Positions 7,529 through 21,671 of a DNA stretch of 64,000 bases are shown in pieces. The position numbers were made by a program, and so were the translations under genes. The stretch spans positions 186,001 through 250,000 of the forward strand of contig NC_135141.1 of the NCBI RefSeq assembly GCF_051014445.1. Direction: 5' to 3'. A model generated the notes under the pieces. It saw only the letters and a list, made by a program, of their open reading frames with translations. It did no database searches and had not been told where the DNA came from. Numbering within the stretch: position 1 is the stretch's first letter; each line of letters begins with the position of its first letter. This stretch comes from Colletes latitarsis (taxonomy: Eukaryota; Arthropoda; Insecta; Hymenoptera; Colletidae).

Positions 7529-9922
7529 ATAAGTATCATTTGTCGATTATCTTAAATATCTTATTATATTTTTTCTATACTAAATTTTCAAACCTCTTTA
7601 CCTTGATATCTTCTTTTTCATGTAATTTGAATACTTTTCTAAAGTAATCTTTTGTAAAATGTTCTGTTAATCTAAATTATCTAATAAATCTATATCAGAA
7701 TTAGTTAATTCTGTTGTAAGATAAGTGAAAAATCAATGAAGACGAAGTTGCCAATATCAATTAAGTCAACTACTTTTGGTAATACATTTGGTTAAACATT
7801 CTTTCTTATTTTTTATCTCTGAATTTCGAGATTACACAGATTAAAAAAATTTGTCTCTCTTTATTATTGTATCTATTTTTTCAGAGGGTAAATAGGTTCG
7901 TCATCCCCTTCTTCATTTGGCTTATCTTCATTTTCTTTCTTTCTTTCTCTATTTGAAATTTGAAAAGTCTATCCTTCTTTTATTAACTTAACCCAGACCT
8001 AACCAGACCACAATTCATCTTTCATATATTACTTCTAAATTCTTTCTTATTAATACTTTTCTGTATTAAAAAGTAAGTAGTCTTTCATGTGATGCTTATT
8101 CAACATTCTTACTACAGCTTGGTGTTGTTGTTGTTTCTTTTTTTTACCAAGAATAAAGTTATTTAAGAAGTTTATGCAGAAAATTTCACGTGAAAAATTT
8201 ATTTTCTTAGAAAAGTACAACGTAGAACTACTATATATGATATGTTGTTTGTTTATAAAATCATCAATAACTACGTATAAATATGGAATTATTCTATATT
8301 CTAACATTTTTCAATAATTGTATTAACCATATATCCAAGCTAACCAGTTTAGCCAGCATATGGACTTCTTTAACAGTTCTCCGTATTCCTTCAAATAGCA
8401 TGTCATTAGTGTTGTACGCACTGCATCTCATATTATACGCAATTAATGTGACTTTTATACATATTATGCAACTGTATTATATCAACAAAGGGTGTAGAAA
8501 CCCGTAAATAAATAAATAAATAAAGAAGTATTAAAAAGAGGGTAACGTGGAACTTGAAATGATTTTTTAGTTATTTTCTTTGGATATTAAAGTAGATTTC
8601 ATTGGATGTAAGAGTAGATGTAATTGGACAGTTAAGTATTTTTTATTATACTGTTAAAGCAATGTGTTTTAAGGGGAGGAGGTTTAAACACCTCGCCTAA
8701 CCTAACCTCGTCCGGATCTCGAGGGAAGGAACGCTGGGCAAATGGAAAATAATCGGTGCAAGTTGAATTTATTTTCGCTTAGTCGCCTTATACGATTAAG
8801 CCGTTTATTTCTTCTTAAATTTTACTCTTAATTACAATAGATAGAAGAAAATAATTTTCTAATTTGTTGATGGCGACTTCGTTAAAAAGTAATTATTCCG
8901 TCGGTAAAATGCGCAAGATTTCGGGGGTAAAATGATTGTAATTGACCCCCGCAACCGCAAATAATTTTTCCAAAACGATTTGAATTGAATTTGTTTTCCC
9001 GTCGAACAACCGTTTTCACACCTTCTCGAATTTTTTTCTAGAAAGTGGGTAGGATTTCTGGGGTATGTCTAGTCACCAAAAATGATTGTAATTGACCCCC
9101 ACAGCTAACAATATTTTTTTCAGAACGATTTGAAATATTTTAATTTCGTCGAAAAATTTCACACCTTCTCGAATTTTTTTCTAGAAAGTGGGTAGGATTT
9201 CGAGGGTATGTGTCATTTGGTCACAATTACCAAAAATGATTGTAATTGACCCCCGCAACCGAAAATAATTTTTCCAAAACGATTTGAATTGAATTTTTTG
9301 TTTCTCTGTCACCTAATTAGATTTTCGGTAAGGAATTTTTTTCTCGAAAATGCGTAGGATCTCGGGGGTATGTGTAATGACCAAAAATTATTGCAATTTA
9401 CCCTCACAACCGAAAATAATTTTTTTAGAACGATTTGAAAAATTTTTTACCTCTTGTTTTGTAGTTGTTCCTTCCGATCCATAGGATTTAAAAGATTTAT
9501 GAAAAATCTTTTAAATGTTTCATATAAATCTTGGCAAGAATTAAATTTTCTGTAAAAAAAAATTAAATAAATTTGTTCTCTGCCTTCTCTAGAAAAGAAA
9601 AAATTAAATGAGATGAAATCTTATACATTACATGCTTACTTAAATCGCATTGAAAACGAATACCACAAATGTTTCAGAATAATCTGCAAAATGGTCTCAC
9701 TCGCAAAGGGTTAATTGAGAAATAAATGTTTGGTAATTGAAAACAGGTAAGCAGGTTATTAACCAGCTGTTTTTTTCGCTAAGACAAATTGAAAACTCGG
9801 TTCTAACAAGGAAAAGTTGGAATGGTACCCGGTTTTGGGTTAGGTTTTACTTTAAGATATGTATTATTAAAGTTATTACAGGTACTATTTTCCGAAATAG
9901 AACTATATTCTATTCACCACTA

Positions 9923-10019
9923 ATCAGCGTGGCCGTGAGTGATAAGGTGTTTGCCTGCAAGTTCGAGCTTCTTCTTTTGCTCTGCAGATTCGAACCCTGG
10001 TAGAAGAAATCTTTTTTTT
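9923..10019 (+). ncRNA. tRNA-like block, copy 2
   Basis: Same A box, B box and T-run as in copy 1, with no change seen. Confidence 0.55.
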
Positions 10020-12150
10020 ATTTTTTCAATCATATTTTCGTACAATCAAGTACACATAACATGTGACATTATATTTTTGTATGCCCTTCGAATATTTCTT
10101 TTTTTTTAAGTTGAATTTAACCAAAATTACATTTATAACATAATATGTTATTTTCAATGTACGAAGTACATGAATCTGAAAAATGATGGTACTTTTCGTA
10201 AAAACAGTCAAAACATAAAAATTTCAAGCACCACGTGCATCTAACGAAAGTTCTGTTTTCACAGAAATTACAGAAATTATTTTCTATTTAATGATGATGA
10301 TGGTGGAATGGAATGACCGCTTCATTTACATTGATAAAATGTGAACGATTTTCGGATAGTCGTACCTCGTACTTTTTACCTTATACTTGAGGTAAAAAGG
10401 GGTATAACCGGGTAAAACAGTTTTATGACATTACCTGCTAACTCATGTTACTGTTCTGATGAAAATGAAACGCTATGTTTTGTATTCGACTATGTCCTTT
10501 TAAAATTTTTAATCCAACCCATACTTTGTATTAAACTGGTAAACGGGATCACTTTTCTTTTGTGGTTTAAACGGTTTGGTGGTGCACGTTATTAATTTTG
10601 ATGGATCGATACAATTATTTTTTTATGCAAAGTTAAGCCAAATCAAACTAGTTAATATATATTTAGTTCGTCATAACAAATTGATAATTATACGGTTATC
10701 TAAAAACATATCGAGGAAAATCATTATTAATTAATTTCTGCAACTATTAATTCTACTACTAAGTTTTGTTTATGTTATAAAAATAAGATAATAACTCTTC
10801 TTATTGAAAAATCCCACAGCGTGCACGATACTGGCAAAGAGTGGATTCTCATTTTAATTTATTAATTTTCAATCTTAAACTATTGATTTTGAAAAATCGT
10901 ATTAATAATATACATATGTTACGCTCACATATAAGAATAATAATAAGAAAAAAATTTCTTTTTTTTTTCAATAATTAAAATATGATCAGGGGGTTTTAAA
11001 ACCCATTTATTTTCGTAAAATAAATTTTACAAAATTTCTTTTTCAAACTACTTACGTACTTTGCTTATGTGCGCCTACATCGTCATGTGCGTCGGAAAGT
11101 AAAAATGCCTGGGCAGTCAGTCGAGAATCTCGACTCGAGATTCTAAATCGTATGCCGTTGACGGGAGGTCGGATTTCAGTTGTTAAGAGCGAGAAGGCAA
11201 ATGTGAGCCTTTCTCTCTCGACTCTCACGAGGCGGTCCGAAATTACTTCGGGCAGCGTCAGTTTGCCTTTGTCGACTTTCCGAAACATTACGAGCTCACG
11301 TACGCGTGAGAGAGCACACTATGCCTTCGGTGCACTTCTGGCACCTCTGATTTCAGACACTTCCTCTAAACCAATCAAAAAACTTTTCGAACAAAAGTTA
11401 CACAGAAATGACAACACTTGACAAGAAATTGCAATAGTAGAAATTAGCAAAACAGTTTTTATTCAACAAAAAATCAAGGTCGTTTCAATTTTTTTTTAAC
11501 AAAAATATATAATTTTAAATATATAATCGATTTGTTTGTTGTATCTTTGTATTCTCTTTAAAAAAAAAGTGTAAGAGGTCTTAGGTCGAAAATTGACTGG
11601 AATTCTTTAGAAGCTATGATTTTTCTTCCGAATTCCCATTCACGCGACACACTGTCTCCGCTCCGCCGCCCCCGGAGGAGGATTAAACTTCATTAAATAA
11701 ACGAAATACAGTTTGAAACCCTCCTATAACACGGTAGATCGGTTCCTATAAAATGCCGTGTTGTCTGAAACCGTGTTATATGAGACCTAACCCAGAGCCA
11801 GTTCACTCGAAAAGGGAGGGGAGTTATGGTCCGAAAACTTATTAAAAACGAATATTTTTTTTTAATTCAATGACAGAATTTACCACACAGTATTTGTTTA
11901 AATAAGTAATATATTTAACATAACAGGAAATAATTAAATAAATATGAATGAGCGCAAGCAGGCTGTTGCAGCTCGTAATGCAAATCAAAACGTAACATAC
12001 GAGAAACGTCGCGAGAAGGCGTCCCCAAGACGAAAGAAACAAAACCGTCAACGATGTGAATGACGCGCATCTCAACGACCCATTTTATATCAAACACATA
12101 TAGATCGCTTTCTCACATTCTACATAAGCAATTTAATTTTTCTATGTATA

Positions 12151-13366
12151 CAGGGTGTTCGACCACCCCTGGGAAAAATTTTAATGGGAGATTCTAGAGG
12201 CCAAAATAAGACGAAAATCAAGAATACCAATTTGTTGATGGAGGCTTCGTTAAAACGTTATTAACAATTAAATTAAAAAATTTCAAATCGTTTTGGAAAA
12301 ATTATTTTCGGTTGCCAATTCGGGGGTCAAGTACAATCATTTTTTATGAATACACATATCCCCGACAATCCTACCCTCCTTCGAGAAAAAAAGTTCGGGT
12401 AGGTGGTGAAATTTCTCGGCGAAAAAAAAAATTTTTCAAATCGTTCTAAAAAAATTATTTCCGATTGCAAGGGTCGATTATAATCATTTTTTATGAATAG
12501 ATATACCCCGGAAATCCTACCCAGTTTGGAGAAAAAAATTCGAGAAGGTGTGAAATTTTTCAACAAAATTAAAAAATTTTAAATCGTTCTAAAAAAATTA
12601 TTTCTGATTGCAGGGACCAATTATAATAATTTTTGGTCGATAGACATACCCTCGAAATCGTAACCATTTTCGAGAAAAAAATTCCTTACCGAAAATATAA
12701 TTTCAGGCGAAAAATGCTTCCCGTAAATTTTATGTTTGAATCTTTAAAACACCATAACTTCTGAACGGATTGGACGATTTTAATGTTAAAAAAGCCAAAC
12801 GCCGCGTATTTTAGTGTAGAATATGTAACAATTGTAAAAATATTGGAAAGGTTGTTCCTTGGCCCCGTAATGTTAGAAAACCCCCATAAAAATGGTCCAA
12901 TTTTCAACTTAGATAGCCATAACTCCTATAATAGTGAATATATTTCAATGAAACTTTTTTCTCAAGTAGAGCCCATAGGTACCTACAAAAAAGTATTAAA
13001 CAACTTTTCTGTAGGACGTCAAGCGAAATTATTAAAAATCAAAAACGAATTTTTAAGAAAAATCAACAGGGGATAGGTAGGTAGGTAGGTAGGTGCCTAA
13101 ATTTTGTCGGCGAAATTGAAAAGTTTCAAATCGTTCTGGAAAAATTATTTTCGGTTGCGGAGGTAAATTATAATCATTTTCGGTGAATAGACATACTCCC
13201 GAAATCTTACCCACTTTCGAGAAAAAATTCAGTATTGGCGGAACTTTAAACGTTAATAACTTTTTAACGAAGCCACCATCAACAAATTGGTATTCTTGAT
13301 TTTCGTCTTATTTTGGCCTCTAGAATCTCCCATTAATATTTTTCCCAAGGGTGGCCGAACACCCTT
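12151..13366 (+). mobile_element. MITE-like transposon, copy 2
   Basis: Inverted repeats lie at 12151-12265 and 13252-13366. The expanded octamer tract starts 38 bases beyond its right end. Confidence 0.85.
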
Positions 13367-13403
13367 ATATATATGTATGTATGTATGTATGTATAACAGA
13401 AAA

Positions 13404-13443
13404 CAAAAAAACAAAAAAACAAAAAAACAAAAAAACAAAAAAA
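13404..13443. repeat. Expanded CAAAAAAA octamer tract, copy 2
   Basis: Five octamers stand here against two in copies 1 and 3-7. The 61-codon minus-strand frame across 13253-13438 exists only because of this expansion and is not a gene. Confidence 0.9.
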
Positions 13444-13735
13444 CACAAAAAATATTATTTTAATTTAACGCAACCTTAATTTAATAAATTATAATTTCTA
13501 ATAATATATTTTTTCATGTAAAGCCACTATATTTCTTTCATTGTTCTTTCGCGTCATTACTTTAAGGTAATTTAGGTTTTAAATATGTTAAGCAAAAATC
13601 ATGTTATCCAGTGCTGTACAAAGTTTTATGTTTTCGCAATTTTCTTATCGTGTTAGAGCGAAAGCGTGTTATAGGGGATATGATGCCGTGTTGTAGGGGA
13701 CAAGCATCCCTGTATAGGGAAATTCTCTTTTACAA

Positions 13736-13981
13736 ATGTCGACGGAATCCCGACGTAACACCTGTATCCACGAGTTGTTATTAATGAAGTTGAAGGTAGA
13801 CGATCAACCAAGATTCACACGTAACCAGTCTTCCGAATTCAAGGACACTTCAATTTGGCGACAAGCATGGGATGCTGCTCACGAAATACACGAAACTTTC
13901 GTCGTGAGAGTAGCACGTGAAATTTACTTACATAACCTAAATCGAGCACGTACTCTACCTCACTTACGGGCACGAACGTAA
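13736..13981 (+). CDS. Unrecognised 81-codon frame, copy 2
   Basis: Its peptide is identical to that of copy 1. Confidence 0.3.
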   Translation: MSTESRRNTCIHELLLMKLKVDDQPRFTRNQSSEFKDTSIWRQAWDAAHEIHETFVVRVAREIYLHNLNRARTLPHLRART

Positions 13982-16900
13982 GGCGATTTATACAGTCGAT
14001 ATCGCCGATTTTTACAAAAGGTAAGTTTTAACATTTAAGTAAACAAAGCCTCTGTAAGTTTTATTTTCCATACTTCAAAAGTAAAAATAAATGCATGAAA
14101 AAAGAAAAAAACGTTCTTGACAAGTCCTATAAAATACTTGAGTTCAGTTTGTTCATAATTCATCGGTAAAAGAATCTAACTCTATAACAATCCGATACAC
14201 AAGATATAAAGTCAGTTTCTCCTTTCATTATTAGATGCGTTGACATTATTTAATTTTATAAATTATGATGATAAGTATGATGATTTTACAGAAAGAGTTT
14301 ATTTTTAATATTAAAGATTTCCTATATAAAGACAAGAAGGATATTTTTACCAATATCTATCTATCTATCTTAATATTCTTCACCCACTTGGCCCACTTAC
14401 TTTAACGAGTCTGAGTAAATCATCAGTACTATCAGTACTATCATTTATTAATAAAAATAATAGTTGGATAACATAGAACTTAATATTATTAGTCACACCA
14501 CTAATAAAATGAATCTGCGATTCCATATCCAAAGATATAGTATAAGCTAGAAAATTCAGATTATTCAAGTTACTTCTGTCACTCGTCAAATTTTTTATGA
14601 AATTCTATGCTAATTCATGCTCTTTAAAATATAATTATAATCTACTGGGACTTTTAGTTAACTTATGTTTTAATAAATCAATAATCAAAGTATCTATAAT
14701 TAATATTAAAATCAAATAAGAGTAGTCGAAATAGTATTAATATTTACTATCAGTCTCTGATATTTAAATTTTATTAAATATTTTAAATCTGTTATCACCT
14801 TGTTCAAATAATTTATTACTAGCTTTGATAAAATAGATTTTGGGATGGATTTTTTAAGAATGGAATAAAAGGAATTCAGTTGTGAATTTTTATGAGGAAT
14901 AAAGGGATATTATTATACTATCAACATGTATATCGTTCTTTAACTTGTCCATTTAGATATTTATATACTTGTATAAATATAAACCCACACTAAAATCATG
15001 TAAATATCTAAATCATTTTTAAATCTATGATTTGGAAAATTTTAGGGACTTGGAACTTATTCATCTTTTATCTTACAGTTTTATCACACTTTAGAAGATA
15101 AAAATCATAATAATAATAATTTAATTTATTTTGCATAAAAACAGTCCTCTTCGTGCCTTTATATTTTCATTTTCTATGACCAAAAATTCGAAATTCGTTT
15201 CATTTTTACAAAAAAAGTGATTGGGATGTCCCCCAATCACTTATAAGTATCATTTGTCGATTATCTTAAATATCTTATTATATTTTTTCTATACTAAATT
15301 TTCAAACCTCTTTACCTTGATATCTTCTTTTTCATGTAATTTGAATACTTTTCTAAAGTAATCTTTTGTAAAATGTTCTGTTAATCTAAATTATCTAATA
15401 AATCTATATCAGAATTAGTTAATTCTGTTGTAAGATAAGTGAAAAATCAATGAAGACGAAGTTGCCAATATCAATTAAGTCAACTACTTTTGGTAATACA
15501 TTTGGTTAAACATTCTTTCTTATTTTTTATCTCTGAATTTCGAGATTACACAGATTAAAAAAATTTGTCTCTCTTTATTATTGTATCTATTTTTTCAGAG
15601 GGTAAATAGGTTCGTCATCCCCTTCTTCATTTGGCTTATCTTCATTTTCTTTCTTTCTTTCTCTATTTGAAATTTGAAAAGTCTATCCTTCTTTTATTAA
15701 CTTAACCCAGACCTAACCAGACCACAATTCATCTTTCATATATTACTTCTAAATTCTTTCTTATTAATACTTTTCTGTATTAAAAAGTAAGTAGTCTTTC
15801 ATGTGATGCTTATTCAACATTCTTACTACAGCTTGGTGTTGTTGTTGTTTCTTTTTTTTACCAAGAATAAAGTTATTTAAGAAGTTTATGCAGAAAATTT
15901 CACGTGAAAAATTTATTTTCTTAGAAAAGTACAACGTAGAACTACTATATATGATATGTTGTTTGTTTATAAAATCATCAATAACTACGTATAAATATGG
16001 AATTATTCTATATTCTAACATTTTTCAATAATTGTATTAACCATATATCCAAGCTAACCAGTTTAGCCAGCATATGGACTTCTTTAACAGTTCTCCGTAT
16101 TCCTTCAAATAGCATGTCATTAGTGTTGTACGCACTGCATCTCATATTATACGCAATTAATGTGACTTTTATACATATTATGCAACTGTATTATATCAAC
16201 AAAGGGTGTAGAAACCCGTAAATAAATAAATAAATAAAGAAGTATTAAAAAGAGGGTAACGTGGAACTTGAAATGATTTTTTAGTTATTTTCTTTGGATA
16301 TTAAAGTAGATTTCATTGGATGTAAGAGTAGATGTAATTGGACAGTTAAGTATTTTTTATTATACTGTTAAAGCAATGTGTTTTAAGGGGAGGAGGTTTA
16401 AACACCTCGCCTAACCTAACCTCGTCCGGATCTCGAGGGAAGGAACGCTGGGCAAATGGAAAATAATCGGTGCAAGTTGAATTTATTTTCGCTTAGTCGC
16501 CTTATACGATTAAGCCGTTTATTTCTTCTTAAATTTTACTCTTAATTACAATAGATAGAAGAAAATAATTTTCTAATTTGTTGATGGCGACTTCGTTAAA
16601 AAGTAATTATTCCGTCGGTAAAATGCGCAAGATTTCGGGGGTAAAATGATTGTAATTGACCCCCGCAACCGCAAATAATTTTTCCAAAACGATTTGAATT
16701 GAATTTGTTTTCCCGTCGAACAACCGTTTTCACACCTTCTCGAATTTTTTTCTAGAAAGTGGGTAGGATTTCTGGGGTATGTCTAGTCACCAAAAATGAT
16801 TGTAATTGACCCCCACAGCTAACAATATTTTTTTCAGAACGATTTGAAATATTTTAATTTCGTCGAAAAATTTCACACCTTCTCGAATTTTTTTCTAGAA

Positions 16901-17636
16901 AGTGGGTAGGATTTCGAGGGTATGTGTCATTTGGTCACAATTACCAAAAATGATTGTAATTGACCCCCGCAACCGAAAATAATTTTTCCAAAACGATTTG
17001 AATTGAATTTTTTGTTTCTCTGTCACCTAATTAGATTTTCGGTAAGGAATTTTTTTCTCGAAAATGCGTAGGATCTCGGGGGTATGTGTAATGACCAAAA
17101 ATTATTGCAATTTACCCTCACAACCGAAAATAATTTTTTTAGAACGATTTGAAAAATTTTTTACCTCTTGTTTTGTAGTTGTTCCTTCCGATCCATAGGA
17201 TTTAAAAGATTTATGAAAAATCTTTTAAATGTTTCATATAAATCTTGGCAAGAATTAAATTTTCTGTAAAAAAAAATTAAATAAATTTGTTCTCTGCCTT
17301 CTCTAGAAAAGAAAAAATTAAATGAGATGAAATCTTATACATTACATGCTTACTTAAATCGCATTGAAAACGAATACCACAAATGTTTCAGAATAATCTG
17401 CAAAATGGTCTCACTCGCAAAGGGTTAATTGAGAAATAAATGTTTGGTAATTGAAAACAGGTAAGCAGGTTATTAACCAGCTGTTTTTTTCGCTAAGACA
17501 AATTGAAAACTCGGTTCTAACAAGGAAAAGTTGGAATGGTACCCGGTTTTGGGTTAGGTTTTACTTTAAGATATGTATTATTAAAGTTATTACAGGTACT
17601 ATTTTCCGAAATAGAACTATATTCTATTCACCACTA

Positions 17637-17733
17637 ATCAGCGTGGCCGTGAGTGATAAGGTGTTTGCCTGCAAGTTCGAGCTTCTTCTTTTGCTCTGCA
17701 GATTCGAACCCTGGTAGAAGAAATCTTTTTTTT
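17637..17733 (+). ncRNA. tRNA-like block, copy 3
   Basis: Both promoter boxes and the T-run are unchanged. Confidence 0.55.
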
Positions 17734-19864
17734 ATTTTTTCAATCATATTTTCGTACAATCAAGTACACATAACATGTGACATTATATTTTTGTATGCCC
17801 TTCGAATATTTCTTTTTTTTTAAGTTGAATTTAACCAAAATTACATTTATAACATAATATGTTATTTTCAATGTACGAAGTACATGAATCTGAAAAATGA
17901 TGGTACTTTTCGTAAAAACAGTCAAAACATAAAAATTTCAAGCACCACGTGCATCTAACGAAAGTTCTGTTTTCACAGAAATTACAGAAATTATTTTCTA
18001 TTTAATGATGATGATGGTGGAATGGAATGACCGCTTCATTTACATTGATAAAATGTGAACGATTTTCGGATAGTCGTACCTCGTACTTTTTACCTTATAC
18101 TTGAGGTAAAAAGGGGTATAACCGGGTAAAACAGTTTTATGACATTACCTGCTAACTCATGTTACTGTTCTGATGAAAATGAAACGCTATGTTTTGTATT
18201 CGACTATGTCCTTTTAAAATTTTTAATCCAACCCATACTTTGTATTAAACTGGTAAACGGGATCACTTTTCTTTTGTGGTTTAAACGGTTTGGTGGTGCA
18301 CGTTATTAATTTTGATGGATCGATACAATTATTTTTTTATGCAAAGTTAAGCCAAATCAAACTAGTTAATATATATTTAGTTCGTCATAACAAATTGATA
18401 ATTATACGGTTATCTAAAAACATATCGAGGAAAATCATTATTAATTAATTTCTGCAACTATTAATTCTACTACTAAGTTTTGTTTATGTTATAAAAATAA
18501 GATAATAACTCTTCTTATTGAAAAATCCCACAGCGTGCACGATACTGGCAAAGAGTGGATTCTCATTTTAATTTATTAATTTTCAATCTTAAACTATTGA
18601 TTTTGAAAAATCGTATTAATAATATACATATGTTACGCTCACATATAAGAATAATAATAAGAAAAAAATTTCTTTTTTTTTTCAATAATTAAAATATGAT
18701 CAGGGGGTTTTAAAACCCATTTATTTTCGTAAAATAAATTTTACAAAATTTCTTTTTCAAACTACTTACGTACTTTGCTTATGTGCGCCTACATCGTCAT
18801 GTGCGTCGGAAAGTAAAAATGCCTGGGCAGTCAGTCGAGAATCTCGACTCGAGATTCTAAATCGTATGCCGTTGACGGGAGGTCGGATTTCAGTTGTTAA
18901 GAGCGAGAAGGCAAATGTGAGCCTTTCTCTCTCGACTCTCACGAGGCGGTCCGAAATTACTTCGGGCAGCGTCAGTTTGCCTTTGTCGACTTTCCGAAAC
19001 ATTACGAGCTCACGTACGCGTGAGAGAGCACACTATGCCTTCGGTGCACTTCTGGCACCTCTGATTTCAGACACTTCCTCTAAACCAATCAAAAAACTTT
19101 TCGAACAAAAGTTACACAGAAATGACAACACTTGACAAGAAATTGCAATAGTAGAAATTAGCAAAACAGTTTTTATTCAACAAAAAATCAAGGTCGTTTC
19201 AATTTTTTTTTAACAAAAATATATAATTTTAAATATATAATCGATTTGTTTGTTGTATCTTTGTATTCTCTTTAAAAAAAAAGTGTAAGAGGTCTTAGGT
19301 CGAAAATTGACTGGAATTCTTTAGAAGCTATGATTTTTCTTCCGAATTCCCATTCACGCGACACACTGTCTCCGCTCCGCCGCCCCCGGAGGAGGATTAA
19401 ACTTCATTAAATAAACGAAATACAGTTTGAAACCCTCCTATAACACGGTAGATCGGTTCCTATAAAATGCCGTGTTGTCTGAAACCGTGTTATATGAGAC
19501 CTAACCCAGAGCCAGTTCACTCGAAAAGGGAGGGGAGTTATGGTCCGAAAACTTATTAAAAACGAATATTTTTTTTTAATTCAATGACAGAATTTACCAC
19601 ACAGTATTTGTTTAAATAAGTAATATATTTAACATAACAGGAAATAATTAAATAAATATGAATGAGCGCAAGCAGGCTGTTGCAGCTCGTAATGCAAATC
19701 AAAACGTAACATACGAGAAACGTCGCGAGAAGGCGTCCCCAAGACGAAAGAAACAAAACCGTCAACGATGTGAATGACGCGCATCTCAACGACCCATTTT
19801 ATATCAAACACATATAGATCGCTTTCTCACATTCTACATAAGCAATTTAATTTTTCTATGTATA

Positions 19865-21080
19865 CAGGGTGTTCGACCACCCCTGGGAAAAATTTTAATG
19901 GGAGATTCTAGAGGCCAAAATAAGACGAAAATCAAGAATACCAATTTGTTGATGGAGGCTTCGTTAAAACGTTATTAACAATTAAATTAAAAAATTTCAA
20001 ATCGTTTTGGAAAAATTATTTTCGGTTGCCAATTCGGGGGTCAAGTACAATCATTTTTTATGAATACACATATCCCCGACAATCCTACCCTCCTTCGAGA
20101 AAAAAAGTTCGGGTAGGTGGTGAAATTTCTCGGCGAAAAAAAAAATTTTTCAAATCGTTCTAAAAAAATTATTTCCGATTGCAAGGGTCGATTATAATCA
20201 TTTTTTATGAATAGATATACCCCGGAAATCCTACCCAGTTTGGAGAAAAAAATTCGAGAAGGTGTGAAATTTTTCAACAAAATTAAAAAATTTTAAATCG
20301 TTCTAAAAAAATTATTTCTGATTGCAGGGACCAATTATAATAATTTTTGGTCGATAGACATACCCTCGAAATCGTAACCATTTTCGAGAAAAAAATTCCT
20401 TACCGAAAATATAATTTCAGGCGAAAAATGCTTCCCGTAAATTTTATGTTTGAATCTTTAAAACACCATAACTTCTGAACGGATTGGACGATTTTAATGT
20501 TAAAAAAGCCAAACGCCGCGTATTTTAGTGTAGAATATGTAACAATTGTAAAAATATTGGAAAGGTTGTTCCTTGGCCCCGTAATGTTAGAAAACCCCCA
20601 TAAAAATGGTCCAATTTTCAACTTAGATAGCCATAACTCCTATAATAGTGAATATATTTCAATGAAACTTTTTTCTCAAGTAGAGCCCATAGGTACCTAC
20701 AAAAAAGTATTAAACAACTTTTCTGTAGGACGTCAAGCGAAATTATTAAAAATCAAAAACGAATTTTTAAGAAAAATCAACAGGGGATAGGTAGGTAGGT
20801 AGGTAGGTGCCTAAATTTTGTCGGCGAAATTGAAAAGTTTCAAATCGTTCTGGAAAAATTATTTTCGGTTGCGGAGGTAAATTATAATCATTTTCGGTGA
20901 ATAGACATACTCCCGAAATCTTACCCACTTTCGAGAAAAAATTCAGTATTGGCGGAACTTTAAACGTTAATAACTTTTTAACGAAGCCACCATCAACAAA
21001 TTGGTATTCTTGATTTTCGTCTTATTTTGGCCTCTAGAATCTCCCATTAATATTTTTCCCAAGGGTGGCCGAACACCCTT
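19865..21080 (+). mobile_element. MITE-like transposon, copy 3
   Basis: Inverted repeats lie at 19865-19979 and 20966-21080. Confidence 0.85.
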
Positions 21081-21425
21081 ATATATATGTATGTATGTAT
21101 GTATGTATAACAGAAAACAAAAAAACAAAAAAACACAAAAAATATTATTTTAATTTAACGCAACCTTAATTTAATAAATTATAATTTCTAATAATATATT
21201 TTTTCATGTAAAGCCACTATATTTCTTTCATTGTTCTTTCGCGTCATTACTTTAAGGTAATTTAGGTTTTAAATATGTTAAGCAAAAATCATGTTATCCA
21301 GTGCTGTACAAAGTTTTATGTTTTCGCAATTTTCTTATCGTGTTAGAGCGAAAGCGTGTTATAGGGGATATGATGCCGTGTTGTAGGGGACAAGCATCCC
21401 TGTATAGGGAAATTCTCTTTTACAA

Positions 21426-21671
21426 ATGTCGACGGAATCCCGACGTAACACCTGTATCCACGAGTTGTTATTAATGAAGTTGAAGGTAGACGATCAACCA
21501 AGATTCACACGTAACCAGTCTTCCGAATTCAAGGACACTTCAATTTGGCGACAAGCATGGGATGCTGCTCACGAAATACACGAAACTTTCGTCGTGAGAG
21601 TAGCACGTGAAATTTACTTACATAACCTAAATCGAGCACGTACTCTACCTCACTTACGGGCACGAACGTAA
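21426..21671 (+). CDS. Unrecognised 81-codon frame, copy 3
   Basis: Its peptide is identical to that of copy 1. Confidence 0.3.
   Translation: MSTESRRNTCIHELLLMKLKVDDQPRFTRNQSSEFKDTSIWRQAWDAAHEIHETFVVRVAREIYLHNLNRARTLPHLRART

Larger units (their letters stand above)
1..7690 (+). repeat. Array unit, copy 1 (7690 bp)
   Basis: This is the reference copy for the detailed annotation. It has C at 3454, two CAAAAAAA octamers at 5714-5729, and the longer form of the 6531-7405 segment shared with copies 2 and 3. Confidence 0.95.
7691..15404 (+). repeat. Array unit, copy 2 (7714 bp)
   Basis: Sub-features fall at 8861-9450 (monomer fragment), 11056-11370 (GC island), 11944-12063 (39-codon frame) and 15215-15242 (hairpin). 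It is 24 bp longer than copy 1 because the CAAAAAAA tract at 13404-13443 has five octamers instead of two. It shares T at unit position 3454 (here 11144) only with copy 3. Confidence 0.95.
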
